Positions 9,453-17,090 of a DNA stretch of 64,000 nt are shown one piece after another. The DNA is taken from NCBI RefSeq assembly GCF_006442975.2, contig NZ_CP083954.1, positions 1,619,501-1,683,500 of the forward strand, written 5' to 3'. The position numbers were made by a program, and so were the translations under genes. Under the pieces are notes generated by a model. That model was given only the letters and a program-made list of their open reading frames with translations, made no database searches and was not told the origin of the DNA. Numbering within the stretch: position 1 is the first letter of the stretch; every line of letters starts with the position of its first letter. This DNA is from Mesorhizobium sp. B2-1-1 (GTDB taxonomy: Bacteria > Pseudomonadota > Alphaproteobacteria > Rhizobiales > Rhizobiaceae).

Positions 9453-9487
9453 TGAGACGCGCGTATCATATTGATATGGATGTCTCA
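9453..9487. promoter_or_regulatory. 35-bp dyad, probable TetR operator
   Basis: A two-layer palindrome centred on 9470. The inner arms TATCA (9464-9468) and TGATA (9472-9476) flank TAT, and the outer arms TGAGAC (9453-9458) and GTCTCA (9482-9487) lie symmetrically 5 bases further out. Both pairs are perfect. It overlaps the probable start of the TetR gene and lies about 100 bases upstream of the divergent Tm-1-like operon. The size and symmetry fit a TetR dimer or pair of dimers, so autoregulation and control of the divergent operon are likely. Confidence 0.65.
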
Positions 9488-10159
9488 CGTCAACACGCCG
9501 CAACAAGCGACGACACCGCCGGGGGACCCGAACGTGGACCGCGCGCGCGCACGAAACGGCTGATGCTGGAGACGGCGACGAGGCTGATGCAGGCGGGCGC
9601 GACACCTTCGGTCAGCGAGGTTGCCGAGGCGGCGCAGGTTTCCCGCGCCACCGCCTATCGCTATTTTCCGAGCCAGGCGGCACTGGTGCAGGCGGTGGTC
9701 GACGAGGGGCTCGGACCGATCCTCACGTGGAAATCCACCTCTGCCGATGCCGAGCGCCGCGTCGCCGAGCTCTTCGATACGGCCATGCCGCGCATCGAGG
9801 CTTTCGAGGCCACATTCAAGGCGGCGTTGAAACTGTCGCTCGATCAGTGGGCGCGGCGCCAGGCCGGCACTTTGGGCAGCGAACCGACCTTCAAGCGCGG
9901 CCACCGCGTCGAGTTGCTTCAGGACGCGCTCGCTCCGCTCAAGGGCCGGCTGCCGCCGCGCGACCTTCAGCGGCTGGCGCAGGCGCTGTCGCTGATCTTC
10001 GGCGTCGAGGTGCTTATCGTGCTGAAGGACATCTGGGGACTGGACGGTCGCCGGATGATGTCTGTCGCCCAGTGGGCGGCGGTCGCCCTGGTGCGCGCGG
10101 CGATCGCGGAATCAGTCTCCGAAGCACAAGCGATCGAACCAACAAGGGTCACGAAATAG
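9476..10159 (+). CDS. TetR family transcriptional regulator
   Basis: A 227-residue regulator from the ATG at 9476; a TTG start at 9452 would add 8 residues. The helix-turn-helix is clear: SVSEVAEAAQVSRATAYRYF, followed by a C-terminal ligand-binding domain that I cannot assign to a ligand. No ribosome site is well spaced for either start (an AGGAGG at 9433-9438 is too far), so the start is uncertain. It is divergent from the Tm-1-like operon with 120 bases between, and a perfect dyad overlaps its start. It probably represses that operon and itself. Confidence 0.88.
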   Translation: MDVSRQHAATSDDTAGGPERGPRARTKRLMLETATRLMQAGATPSVSEVAEAAQVSRATAYRYFPSQAALVQAVVDEGLGPILTWKSTSADAERRVAELFDTAMPRIEAFEATFKAALKLSLDQWARRQAGTLGSEPTFKRGHRVELLQDALAPLKGRLPPRDLQRLAQALSLIFGVEVLIVLKDIWGLDGRRMMSVAQWAAVALVRAAIAESVSEAQAIEPTRVTK

Positions 10160-10165
10160 CAGGTA

Positions 10166-10180
10166 TCTGGTTCTACCAGA
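10166..10180. promoter_or_regulatory. FadR/FCD-type operator, upstream copy
   Basis: TCTGGTTCTACCAGA is a perfect palindrome with 6-base arms around a 3-base centre, giving the TGGT-N3-ACCA core. It begins 7 bases after the TetR stop and about 177 bases upstream of a second site. Two sites at such a distance would suit DNA looping by a GntR regulator. Confidence 0.55.
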
Positions 10181-10325
10181 TTTGCATGCCGGCTGCTGAT
10201 ATTAACCGCAATGCTGAAGCATGAACAAGGCTGATGTCTATCAATGAGTAGGAAAATTTAGGAAAAACAGGCAGATAAGGCTGGAATTCGAGACTTCGAG
10301 CTGTCACCATTGCTCAAGAAAGGGC

Positions 10326-10356
10326 TTGACGAAGCTTCAAAATTGGTAATACCAGA
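10326..10356 (+). promoter_or_regulatory. Promoter-like sequence overlapping an FCD-type operator
   Basis: TTGACG at 10326-10331 resembles a -35 box and TAATAC at 10347-10352 a -10 box, 15 bases apart. TTGGTAATACCAGA (10343-10356) covers the -10 region and is identical to the site at 26897-26910. A regulator bound here would block the promoter. This is the best candidate for the start of the 10517-16184 operon. Confidence 0.55.
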
Positions 10357-10516
10357 TCAAAGGAGAAAAGCGGATCGAAAGTGAGGGCTGCGATCCATTT
10401 CCGGACGGGCGAGGAGGCTCCAAACCGGAAGGCGCGACCAAGGGAGGAACTACCAGGGCCGGCCCCGTTTGCCGGCTCGCTTGATACGGTAGAATGCGCA
10501 CAAGGGAGGAAACATC

Positions 10517-11833
10517 ATGCGCAAGATAGTGACCAGCTTGCTTGCTGGTATCGGCTTGACACTTGCCTGCGGAACATCCGTCTACGCCCAGGACAAATCG
10601 CTCACCATCTTCTGGGCGGAATGGGATCCTGCCAACTACCTCCAGGAACTCGGCAACGAGTACGAGAAGGAAACCGGCGTCAAGATCACGGTGGAAACCA
10701 CGCCCTGGGCCGACTTCCAGACCAAGGCCTTCACCGAGTTCAACGCTCATGGCGATGCCTACGACCTGGTCGTCGGCGACTCGCAGTGGCTCGGCGCCGG
10801 GTCGACCGGTGGCCACTATGTCGACCTCACCGACTTCTTCAACAAGCACAAGCTCGGCGAGGTGATGGCGCCGGCGACGGTGAAGTACTACGCCGAATAT
10901 CCTGGCAACAGCGGCAAGTACTGGGCCATCCCGCTCGAAGGCGACGCCGTAGGCTGGTCCTATCGCAAGGATTGGTTCGAGGATCCCAAGGAGAAGGAAG
11001 CCTTCAAGGCCAAATACGGCTACGACCTCGACGTGCCGAAGGATTTCAAGGCGCTGCGCGACATCGCCGAATTCTTCCACCGGCCGGACCAGAAGAGATA
11101 CGGCATCGCCATCTACACCGACAATTCCTATGACGCGATGGCGATGGGCTTCGAGAACGCGCTGTTCTCCTATGGCGGCGAACTGGGTGACTATTCGACC
11201 TACAAGGTCGACGGTTTCATCAACTCCGACAAGGCTGTCGCCGCGCTCGACGCCTATAAGGAGCTTTACAAGTTCACGCCTCCGGGCTGGGCCAAGTCGT
11301 TCTTCGTCGAGGACAACCAGGCGATCACCGAAAACCTGGCCGCGATGAGCATGAACTACTTCGCGTTCTTCCCCTCGCTGATCAACGAGGCGTCGAACCC
11401 GAACGCCAAGAACACCGGCTTCTTCGCCAATCCTCCCGGGCCGAACGGCGACCAGTTCGCCGCACTCGGTGGTCAGGGCATCTCCGTCGTCTCCTACTCG
11501 CAGAAGCAGGACGAGGCGATGAAGTTCCTCGAATGGTTCATCAAGGACGAGACCCAGAAGAAGTGGGCGGCACTCGGCGGCTACACCTGCAGCGCAGCCG
11601 TGCTCAAGTCGGAAGAGTTCCAGAATGCGACGCCCTACAACAAGGCCTTCTACGAGACCATGTTCAAGGTGAAGGATTTCTGGGCGGTGCCGGAATACGC
11701 CGAACTGCTCCAGCAGCTCAACCAGCGCGTCTATCCCTACATGATCGGCGGCGAAGGCACCGCCAAGGAAACGCTCGACGCACTGGCCGCCGACTGGAAC
11801 GCGACCTTTAAGAAATACGGCCGCGGCCAATAA
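10517..11833 (+). CDS. Carbohydrate ABC transporter substrate-binding protein, family 1
   Basis: A 438-residue periplasmic protein. A classical signal peptide (residues 1-24, ending SVYA) precedes the mature sequence QDKSLTIFWAEWDPANYL. The family-1 pattern is present, with YDLVVGDSQWLGAG in the first lobe and a C-terminal ALAADWNATFKKYG tail. It is the first gene of a six-gene operon with two permeases, a small membrane protein and two ATPases. A strong hairpin with a T-rich tail follows the gene. The sugar is unknown. The shared operator with the catabolic cluster at 22.8-30.2 kb makes a substrate of those enzymes the best guess. Confidence 0.9.
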   Translation: MRKIVTSLLAGIGLTLACGTSVYAQDKSLTIFWAEWDPANYLQELGNEYEKETGVKITVETTPWADFQTKAFTEFNAHGDAYDLVVGDSQWLGAGSTGGHYVDLTDFFNKHKLGEVMAPATVKYYAEYPGNSGKYWAIPLEGDAVGWSYRKDWFEDPKEKEAFKAKYGYDLDVPKDFKALRDIAEFFHRPDQKRYGIAIYTDNSYDAMAMGFENALFSYGGELGDYSTYKVDGFINSDKAVAALDAYKELYKFTPPGWAKSFFVEDNQAITENLAAMSMNYFAFFPSLINEASNPNAKNTGFFANPPGPNGDQFAALGGQGISVVSYSQKQDEAMKFLEWFIKDETQKKWAALGGYTCSAAVLKSEEFQNATPYNKAFYETMFKVKDFWAVPEYAELLQQLNQRVYPYMIGGEGTAKETLDALAADWNATFKKYGRGQ

Positions 11834-11846
11834 TCGTTCATGTCCC

Positions 11847-11885
11847 ACGGAGGGGGCGCTCATGCCTCCTCCGTTTCTTTTTCTT
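11847..11885 (+). terminator. Intercistronic hairpin with T-rich tail after the binding-protein gene
   Basis: ACGGAGGGGGC (11847-11857) pairs with GCCTCCTCCGT (11864-11874) with one mismatch, around the loop GCTCAT, and TTTCTTTTTCTT follows. This has the form of a rho-independent terminator. Because the downstream permease genes belong to the operon, it probably works as a partial terminator that favours binding-protein mRNA. Confidence 0.75.
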
Positions 11886-11902
11886 CAAGCGGGAGCAGGG
11901 TC

Positions 11903-12808
11903 TTGGCGACCACGATGATCACCACGCTGGACAGATCTTCACGCGCGGCCGCGCGTGGCCTTAGCGATATTTCGATCCGCAATCTTTTCATCATCCCGAC
12001 GATCCTGTTCCTGATCGTCTTCAACATCTTTCCGCTGATCTATTCGCTCGGCTATTCCTTCACCGATTTCCGCGCCTCGACCAACGCGCCGGCGAATTTC
12101 GTCGGGTTGCAGAACTACCGCGACCTGCTCAGCGACCCCTATGTCTGGTCCAACTTCGCGATCACCGCCAAATACGTGATCATCTCGGTCGCCGGACAGT
12201 TGCTGGTCGGCTTCGGCGTGGCGATGCTGCTCAACCGCGATATTCCGCTGAAGGGGCTGCTGACGACCCTGCTGCTGCTGCCGATGATGCTGTCGATGGC
12301 CGTCGTCGGCCTGTTCTGGAAACTGCTCTACGATCCGTCATGGGGCGTCATCAACTATGCGCTTGGGCTTGGCAATTTCGAGTGGCTGGCCGACCCCAAG
12401 ATGGCACTCTACGCGGTGGCGCTGACCGACATCTGGATGTGGTCGCCCTTCGTCATGCTGCTGTCGCTGGCCGGCCTCTCGGCGGTGCCGAAGCACCTCT
12501 ACGAAGCCGCCGCTATCGACCGCGCCGGTCCGTTCTACACCTTCTTCCGCATCACCTTGCCGCTGGTCGCGCCGATCCTCATGATCGCCGTCATCTTCCG
12601 CACCATGGAAGCGTTCAAGACCTTCGATCTGGCCTACATCCTGACCACCCAGCCGACGGCTGAACTGATCTCGATCCGGCTCTACAAGATGGCGTTCCAG
12701 GAATGGCAGACCGGGCGCTCCTGCGCGCTCGCCTACATCGTGCTGATCATGGTGCTGGCCATCACCAACATCTACGTCAAATATCTGAACAAAGTGAAGG
12801 AGCGCTGA
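11903..12808 (+). CDS. Carbohydrate ABC transporter permease, MalF/UgpA type
   Basis: An inner-membrane permease of about 301 residues with six or so membrane segments, the first at IRNLFIIPTILFLIVFNIFPL. The coupling loop is visible as AVPKHLYEAAAIDRAGPFYTFFRITLPLV. The open frame reaches back to an ATG at 11840, but that start falls before the terminator-like hairpin. The TTG at 11903 has GGGAGCAGGG just upstream and the ATG at 11915 is the other option. It forms the channel with the 12810 product. Confidence 0.88.
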   Translation: MATTMITTLDRSSRAAARGLSDISIRNLFIIPTILFLIVFNIFPLIYSLGYSFTDFRASTNAPANFVGLQNYRDLLSDPYVWSNFAITAKYVIISVAGQLLVGFGVAMLLNRDIPLKGLLTTLLLLPMMLSMAVVGLFWKLLYDPSWGVINYALGLGNFEWLADPKMALYAVALTDIWMWSPFVMLLSLAGLSAVPKHLYEAAAIDRAGPFYTFFRITLPLVAPILMIAVIFRTMEAFKTFDLAYILTTQPTAELISIRLYKMAFQEWQTGRSCALAYIVLIMVLAITNIYVKYLNKVKER

Positions 12809-12809
12809 G

Positions 12810-13769
12810 ATGGCCGCCGTCCGCACTTCTTCCGAGATCGCCCTCAACCGCGTCGCAATCGTCGCCGTGCTGGTGGCGACAGTGATCTTCCTGGCACCGA
12901 TCTACTGGATCGCCTCGACGGCGTTCAAGCCGCGCAACCTTGCCACCACCATCCCGCCGACGGTCGTGTTCCAGCCGGAGATATCGCCCTTCGTGAAGCT
13001 GTTCACCAAGCGCTCGCAATTGCGCAGCCCGCCTTCGCCCGAAGAATACGCGGCGGCGCCCTGGTGGGAACGCGTCGTCTTCGACGGCGGCGAAAAGATC
13101 GTGCGCGACGGCAAGGGCCAGGTGCAATGGTCGGGCTATCCGAACCGTTTCATGAATTCGCTGATCGTCGCGATCACCTCGACGGTGCTGGCGGTCGGCA
13201 TGGGTACATTCACCGCCTATGGCTTCTCGCGCTTCAGGGTCAAAGGCGAGGCGGACCTTTTGTTCTTCATCCTCTCGACCCGCATGCTGCCGCCCGTGGT
13301 GGTGGCGATCCCGATGTTCCTGATGTACCGGGCGGTCGGCCTCAACGATTCCCATATCGGGCTGATCATCCTCTACACCGCCTTCAACCTGTCCTTCTCG
13401 GTTTGGCTGATGAAGGGCTTCATGGACGAGATCCCGAAGGAGTACGAGGAAGCGGCGCTCGTCGACGGCTATACGCGCATGGAAGCCTTCTTCAAGATCG
13501 TGCTGCCCGAAGCCGCCACCGGCATCGCCGCGACGGCCGTGTTCTGCTTCATCACGGCATGGAACGAATATGCCTTCGCGCTGATCATGACCAATCGCCG
13601 CGCCCAGACCGCACCGCCGTTCATCCCGAGCCAGGTCGGCTCCGGGCTGCCGGACTGGACGGTGATCGCCGCCGGCACTTTCCTGTTCCTGCTTCCTGTC
13701 GCCATCTTCACCTTCCTGCTTCGTAATCACCTGTTGCGCGGCATGTCCTTCGGAGCGATCCGCAAATGA
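12810..13769 (+). CDS. Carbohydrate ABC transporter permease, MalG/UgpE type
   Basis: A 319-residue inner-membrane permease. The first membrane segment (about residues 12-32) is followed by an unusually long periplasmic stretch of roughly 80 residues, rich in charged residues, before the second membrane segment at NSLIVAITSTVLAVG. The coupling loop is DEIPKEYEEAALVDGYTRMEAFFKI. The gene begins 1 base after the previous stop region and its end overlaps the next gene by 4 bases. The long periplasmic loop may contact the binding protein. Confidence 0.9.
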   Translation: MAAVRTSSEIALNRVAIVAVLVATVIFLAPIYWIASTAFKPRNLATTIPPTVVFQPEISPFVKLFTKRSQLRSPPSPEEYAAAPWWERVVFDGGEKIVRDGKGQVQWSGYPNRFMNSLIVAITSTVLAVGMGTFTAYGFSRFRVKGEADLLFFILSTRMLPPVVVAIPMFLMYRAVGLNDSHIGLIILYTAFNLSFSVWLMKGFMDEIPKEYEEAALVDGYTRMEAFFKIVLPEAATGIAATAVFCFITAWNEYAFALIMTNRRAQTAPPFIPSQVGSGLPDWTVIAAGTFLFLLPVAIFTFLLRNHLLRGMSFGAIRK

Positions 13770-13999
13770 GCTTTCGCGCCATCAACCAGAAATATCTGGA
13801 ACCAGGCAGCCAGGTGCTGATGGTGCTCGGCATCGTTGCGCTCTGCCAGCCCTGGAACTTGCTGCTGCACAGCTATGGGCTGACCATCATCCTGATCGGC
13901 CTGATCGGCTTCAACATCACCTCCAAGATCGCACCGCAAGAGGAAGCCGGAACCGGCCAGTCAGGCGATCCGCAGCGAAATCCGGGAGCGCAGCATTGA
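13766..13999 (+). CDS. Small two-helix membrane protein of the ABC operon, 77 aa
   Basis: A 77-residue protein with two predicted membrane segments, about residues 17-35 and 38-53 (VLMVLGIVALCQPWNLLL and GLTIILIGLIGFNIT), and a hydrophilic C-terminal tail of about 23 residues. It overlaps the permease gene before it by 4 bases (ATGA) and the ATPase gene after it (TTGA), so it is surely translated with the transporter. I do not recognise the family. Rhizobial glycerol uptake (glp) operons also carry a small membrane protein next to two permeases and two ATPases, but this sequence does not look like that family. It may be an accessory subunit of the importer. Confidence 0.75.
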   Translation: MSFRAINQKYLEPGSQVLMVLGIVALCQPWNLLLHSYGLTIILIGLIGFNITSKIAPQEEAGTGQSGDPQRNPGAQH

Positions 14000-15099
14000 C
14001 CCAGATCGAGCTTCGCGGCGTCCAGAAGTTCTTCGGCGCCGTCCAGGTCATCAAGGACCTCAACCTCAAGATCGAAGACAACGAGTTCATCGTGCTGCTC
14101 GGTCAGTCGGGCTGCGGCAAGACGACGACGCTGCGCGCCATTGCCGGGCTGGAGACGATCGACGAGGGCGACATCCTCATCGACGGCAAGCCCATCCAGC
14201 ATCTGAAGGCCGCCGATCGCGACATCGCCATGGTCTTCCAGTCGTTCTCGCTGTACCCGCATATGAGCGTCTACGAGAACATCGCCTTTCCCTTGCGCGC
14301 CACGCGAAAGAGCAAGAGCGAAATCGACCAGGAAGTTCGCTCGGTCGCCAAGACGCTGCAAATCACGGACCTGCTCGGCAAGAAACCGTCGGCGCTGTCG
14401 GGCGGCGACATGCAGCGCGTGGCGATCGGCCGGGCACTGGTGCGGCGGCCGAAAGCGATGCTGATGGACGAGCCGATCGGCGCGCTCGACGCCAAGCTGC
14501 GCGAGGAGATGCGGGCCGAGATCAAGCGGCTGCACATCAAGCAAGGCTCGACCACCATCTACGTCACCCATGACCAGATCGAGGCGATGAGCCTCGCCGA
14601 TCGCATCGTCATCATGCATGAGGGGGTTCTCCAGCAGGTCGGCTCCCCCGACGAGGTCTATTCGCACCCGGCCAACCTCTTCGTCGCGCAATTCGTCGGC
14701 AGTCCGGTGATGAACGTGGCCGACGCGGCGGTGGCCGAAAAAGCCTCGTCGGCCTCGGTGACGGTGGGCGATGCGCCAACCGGTTTCGAGTTCCCGCGCG
14801 CGCTCCTGTCGAAGCTGAACGGCCATGCGGGCGGCCGGCTGGCACTCGGCATCAGGCCGGAAGGCGTCCTCATCAGCCGTGAGGCGGCGGAGGGCTTCAT
14901 GGCGGTCGAGACGCAGATCGTCGAGCCGCTCGGCTCGTTCGACATCGTCGACCTGAAAGTCGGCTCCAAGATGCTGCGCGCCCGCACCAAGAGCGGCTTC
15001 ATTTCAGGTCCCGGCGAGAGGGTGTTCGCCAGGATCGATCCGACACAGGCGCATTTCTTCGACGCGGCGAGCGGCAAGTCGCTCGGAGTGAGACTCTGA
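13996..15099 (+). CDS. Carbohydrate ABC transporter ATP-binding protein 1 (UgpC/MalK type)
   Basis: A 367-residue ATPase of the MalK/UgpC class. Walker A is GQSGCGKTTT, the Q-loop is MVFQSFSLYPHMSV, the signature is LSGGDMQRVAIGRA, Walker B is AMLMDEPIGALD and the switch histidine is in YVTHDQIEAM. The C-terminal third is the TOBE-type regulatory domain. The start is a TTG at 13996 that overlaps the previous stop (TTGA), with GGGAG upstream. It sits directly before a second, clearly different ATPase gene. The pair probably forms a heterodimer. Confidence 0.9.
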   Translation: MTQIELRGVQKFFGAVQVIKDLNLKIEDNEFIVLLGQSGCGKTTTLRAIAGLETIDEGDILIDGKPIQHLKAADRDIAMVFQSFSLYPHMSVYENIAFPLRATRKSKSEIDQEVRSVAKTLQITDLLGKKPSALSGGDMQRVAIGRALVRRPKAMLMDEPIGALDAKLREEMRAEIKRLHIKQGSTTIYVTHDQIEAMSLADRIVIMHEGVLQQVGSPDEVYSHPANLFVAQFVGSPVMNVADAAVAEKASSASVTVGDAPTGFEFPRALLSKLNGHAGGRLALGIRPEGVLISREAAEGFMAVETQIVEPLGSFDIVDLKVGSKMLRARTKSGFISGPGERVFARIDPTQAHFFDAASGKSLGVRL

Positions 15100-16184
15100 T
15101 GGCCCATATCCAGCTCAAGAACATCTCCAAGACGTTCGGCAATCACACGGCCCTGACTGGGCTCGACCTCGACATCGCCGATGGCGAGTTCTTCGTCCTG
15201 CTCGGCGAGACGGGCGCGGGCAAGACAACGACGCTGCGGCTGATCGCCGGACTGGAAAAACCGAGCGAGGGCCAGGTCTTCATCGACGGGATCGACGTTG
15301 CCGACTGGGGCGCCGCCGAGCGCGACGTGGCGCTGGTGCTGCAGCAATATTCGCTCTACCCGCGCTATACGGTGCGCGAAAACCTCGAATTCCCGCTGAA
15401 GCCGAAGATCCGGCGGCTGCCCGACGCCGAAATCAAGGACCGCGTCGACCGCGCGGCGCGGACGCTCAGGATCGAGCATCTGCTCGACCGCAAGACCGAC
15501 CGGCTGTCGGGCGGCGAGATGCAGCGCGTCTCGATCGGCCGGGCCATCGTGCGCAAGCCGCGCGTGTTCCTGATGGACGAGCCGCTGTCGGCGCTCGACG
15601 CCAAGCTGCGCGAGGCGCTGCGCACGGAACTGAAGAACCTGCAGATGCAGCTCGGCGCCACCTTCCTGTTCGTCACCCACGACCAGATCGAGGCGATGTC
15701 CATGGGCGACAAGGTGGGCGTGCTCAACCATGGCCGCATCGTCCAGACCGGCACGCCGCATGAGATCTACAACAATCCGCGCGACACCTATGTGGCGAGC
15801 TTCGTGGGCTCGCCGCCGATGAACCTCATCGACGGCAGGGTGGTCAACGATCATGCGGTCATGGCGCCGCTGAATTTCGAATTGCCGCTTTCAGGGGGAG
15901 CCAAGGCGAGTGCGGCGACCGACGGTCGCCCGCTCGTCTTCGGCATCCGCCCCGAGGACGTCTATCTCGAGAGCGGTGCGCCGGTCGAGGCGCGCGTCCA
16001 CGACGTCGAAAACCATGGCGTGGAAAAGATCCTGACGCTGCGCGTGGGCGAGACCACGCTGCGCGCCACGGTGCCGGCGCGGACCGATGTCGCGATCGAG
16101 CAGCCGGTGCGCTTTGCCTGGAATCCGGACAAGGTGGTGCTGTTCGACAAGGGCAGCGGCGTGAGTTTGCGGCACGCCGGATGA
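15099..16184 (+). CDS. Carbohydrate ABC transporter ATP-binding protein 2 (UgpC/MalK type)
   Basis: A 361-residue ATPase with Walker A GETGAGKTTT, Q-loop VLQQYSLYPRYTV, signature LSGGEMQRVSIGRA, Walker B VFLMDEPLSALD and switch histidine in FVTHDQIEAM, then a TOBE-type C-terminal domain. All ATPase motifs are intact, so both ATPases of the operon should be active. The start overlaps the previous stop by one base (TGATG). It is the last gene of the operon. Two terminator-like hairpins lie downstream, but their T-runs are on the other strand. Confidence 0.9.
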   Translation: MAHIQLKNISKTFGNHTALTGLDLDIADGEFFVLLGETGAGKTTTLRLIAGLEKPSEGQVFIDGIDVADWGAAERDVALVLQQYSLYPRYTVRENLEFPLKPKIRRLPDAEIKDRVDRAARTLRIEHLLDRKTDRLSGGEMQRVSIGRAIVRKPRVFLMDEPLSALDAKLREALRTELKNLQMQLGATFLFVTHDQIEAMSMGDKVGVLNHGRIVQTGTPHEIYNNPRDTYVASFVGSPPMNLIDGRVVNDHAVMAPLNFELPLSGGAKASAATDGRPLVFGIRPEDVYLESGAPVEARVHDVENHGVEKILTLRVGETTLRATVPARTDVAIEQPVRFAWNPDKVVLFDKGSGVSLRHAG

Positions 16185-16226
16185 GGCGAATATCGCGAAT
16201 GCGATGTTCCGGACAGCGCCCTAAAC

Positions 16227-16364
16227 AAAAAGCCCGACTTGCGGCAGGGCAAGGAATACGGGCTAACGGGTCCCTCCGGAGCCTTCGTCGGTGCGCTGTT
16301 GATGAAGCATTTGAACGGAAAAACCCGCCTGTGCGGCGGGTCCCTGGCGCAACTCAGCACCATA
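16227..16364 (-). ncRNA. Candidate small RNA with two terminators
   Basis: On the minus strand a promoter-like TTGACT (16395-16400) and TAGATA (16371-16376) are separated by 18 bases, placing a start near 16364. Two rho-independent terminators follow: CCCGCC/GGCGGG around GCACA then five T at 16319-16340, and AGCCCG/CGGGCT enclosing a longer loop then five T at 16227-16264. The product would be about 46 or 138 bases. No credible coding frame begins in it; the 135-codon open frame here runs into the ATPase gene antisense. The ends are estimates and the family is not recognised. Confidence 0.45.
16319..16340 (-). terminator. Rho-independent terminator, minus strand
   Basis: CCCGCC (16324-16329) and GGCGGG (16335-16340) form a perfect 6-bp stem with a 5-base loop. 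Read on the minus strand it is followed by TTTTT (16323-16319). It ends either the candidate small RNA or read-through from the DUF4437 pseudogene. Confidence 0.75.
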
Positions 16365-16370
16365 ACCAAA

Positions 16371-16400
16371 TATCTACCATAGTTGCCTTCACCCAGTCAA
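16371..16400 (-). promoter_or_regulatory. Sigma-70-like promoter, minus strand
   Basis: TTGACT at 16395-16400 and TAGATA at 16371-16376, spaced 18 bases (17 for GTAGAT), read towards the two terminators. It is not close to any minus-strand gene start, which supports a separate short transcript. Confidence 0.45.
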
Positions 16401-16513
16401 GAAAAAATTCCTATCATGGGAAACTGGCACAGCGGGACTGGCTGTGGTCAGGTCTTGTTAACCCGAGTTCTGAGCCCCCGCAGCAATGCCGGCCGGACAG
16501 CCGTCCCGCACCT

Positions 16514-16944
16514 CTACTTCGGCAGATAGGTCTCATAGGGCTCGGTGTTGATCAGCAGGATCACGCATTCCGTCTCCGAGAGGCAGGCGTCGTCATGCAT
16601 CTCATTGGCCTTCTGGGTCCAGTAGGATCCGGGAGGCAGCTCGACCTTGCTCGCCTCGCCGCCGTCCATCTGCCAGTGCGCCCATAGGCCCTGGATCACC
16701 ACGGCGCGATAATCGGCGGTGTGCGCATGAACAGGGGCGTGCCAGTTGCCCGGGACTTTCAGCAAGGTACCCGCGGGGCCCTTGCCCTTTCTCCCCATAG
16801 CGGTCCGAGACGCTGCGGTTGGTCCGGCGCCTCAGAAACATAGGGAATCTTGCTGGCCGGCAGATAGCTGTCCTCAAGGGCGAAGGCACGGCCGGGGACA
16901 GTGAGCATTGCGGCCAGCGTCAGGATTTTTAAGTGATTTGGCAT
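16514..16944 (-). pseudogene. Frameshifted DUF4437 (cupin-like, ChrR-type) secreted protein gene
   Basis: Two frames together give one DUF4437 protein. The first (from ATG 16944) has a signal peptide ending GRAFA and runs to PQRLGPLWGERA. The second supplies KGPAGTLLKVPGNWHAPVHAH, then QGLWAHWQMDGGEA, PPGSYWTQKANEMHDD and the C-terminus at 16514. The switch falls at about 16780-16797 within runs of G, A and C. The downstream frame is offset so that one extra base (or two missing) explains it. The histidines of the cupin site are in the second part. It may be a true pseudogene or a sequencing error. Confidence 0.75.
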
Positions 16945-17090
16945 CGCTTCTCCTCTTCGGGCCGACTTGCCGCCGGCGCTCGTCTGTTGGATGACAAGCT
17001 ATTGCAAATGGCCAAGCCGGGAATGGCATTCTGTCCGGAACACTTGGCAATTCATCCAGGCCGGAAATCGCCACTGCAAACAGCGTTGAT

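Larger units (their letters stand above)
10160..10516 (+). other. Control region of the carbohydrate ABC operon
   Basis: These 357 bases separate the TetR gene from the binding-protein gene. I see no gene. They hold two FadR-type operators (10166-10180 and 10343-10356), a promoter-like TTGACG at 10326 and a good ribosome site (AAGGGAGG) just before the ATG at 10517. About 140 bases of leader follow the second operator, with no clear secondary structure noticed. Confidence 0.6.

Noticed and set aside
6842..10159. Reading the Tm-1-like operon as an antiviral defence island
   Set aside because: No nuclease, helicase, toxin, methylase or other defence genes are nearby, and the neighbours are metabolic; homology to a plant virus-resistance protein is not evidence of a defence role in bacteria.
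10337..11863. Open frame of 508 codons on the minus strand across the binding-protein gene
   Set aside because: Antisense of a clear family-1 binding protein; its residue make-up is typical of reversed GC-rich codons.
13996..16184. The two neighbouring ATPase genes as an assembly duplication
   Set aside because: Walker A, signature and Walker B words differ between them and they differ in length, so they are real paralogues.
15962..16369. Open frame of 135 codons on the minus strand over the end of the ATPase gene and the candidate small RNA
   Set aside because: It runs through two terminators and antisense to a conserved ATPase gene; an RNA without coding is simpler.
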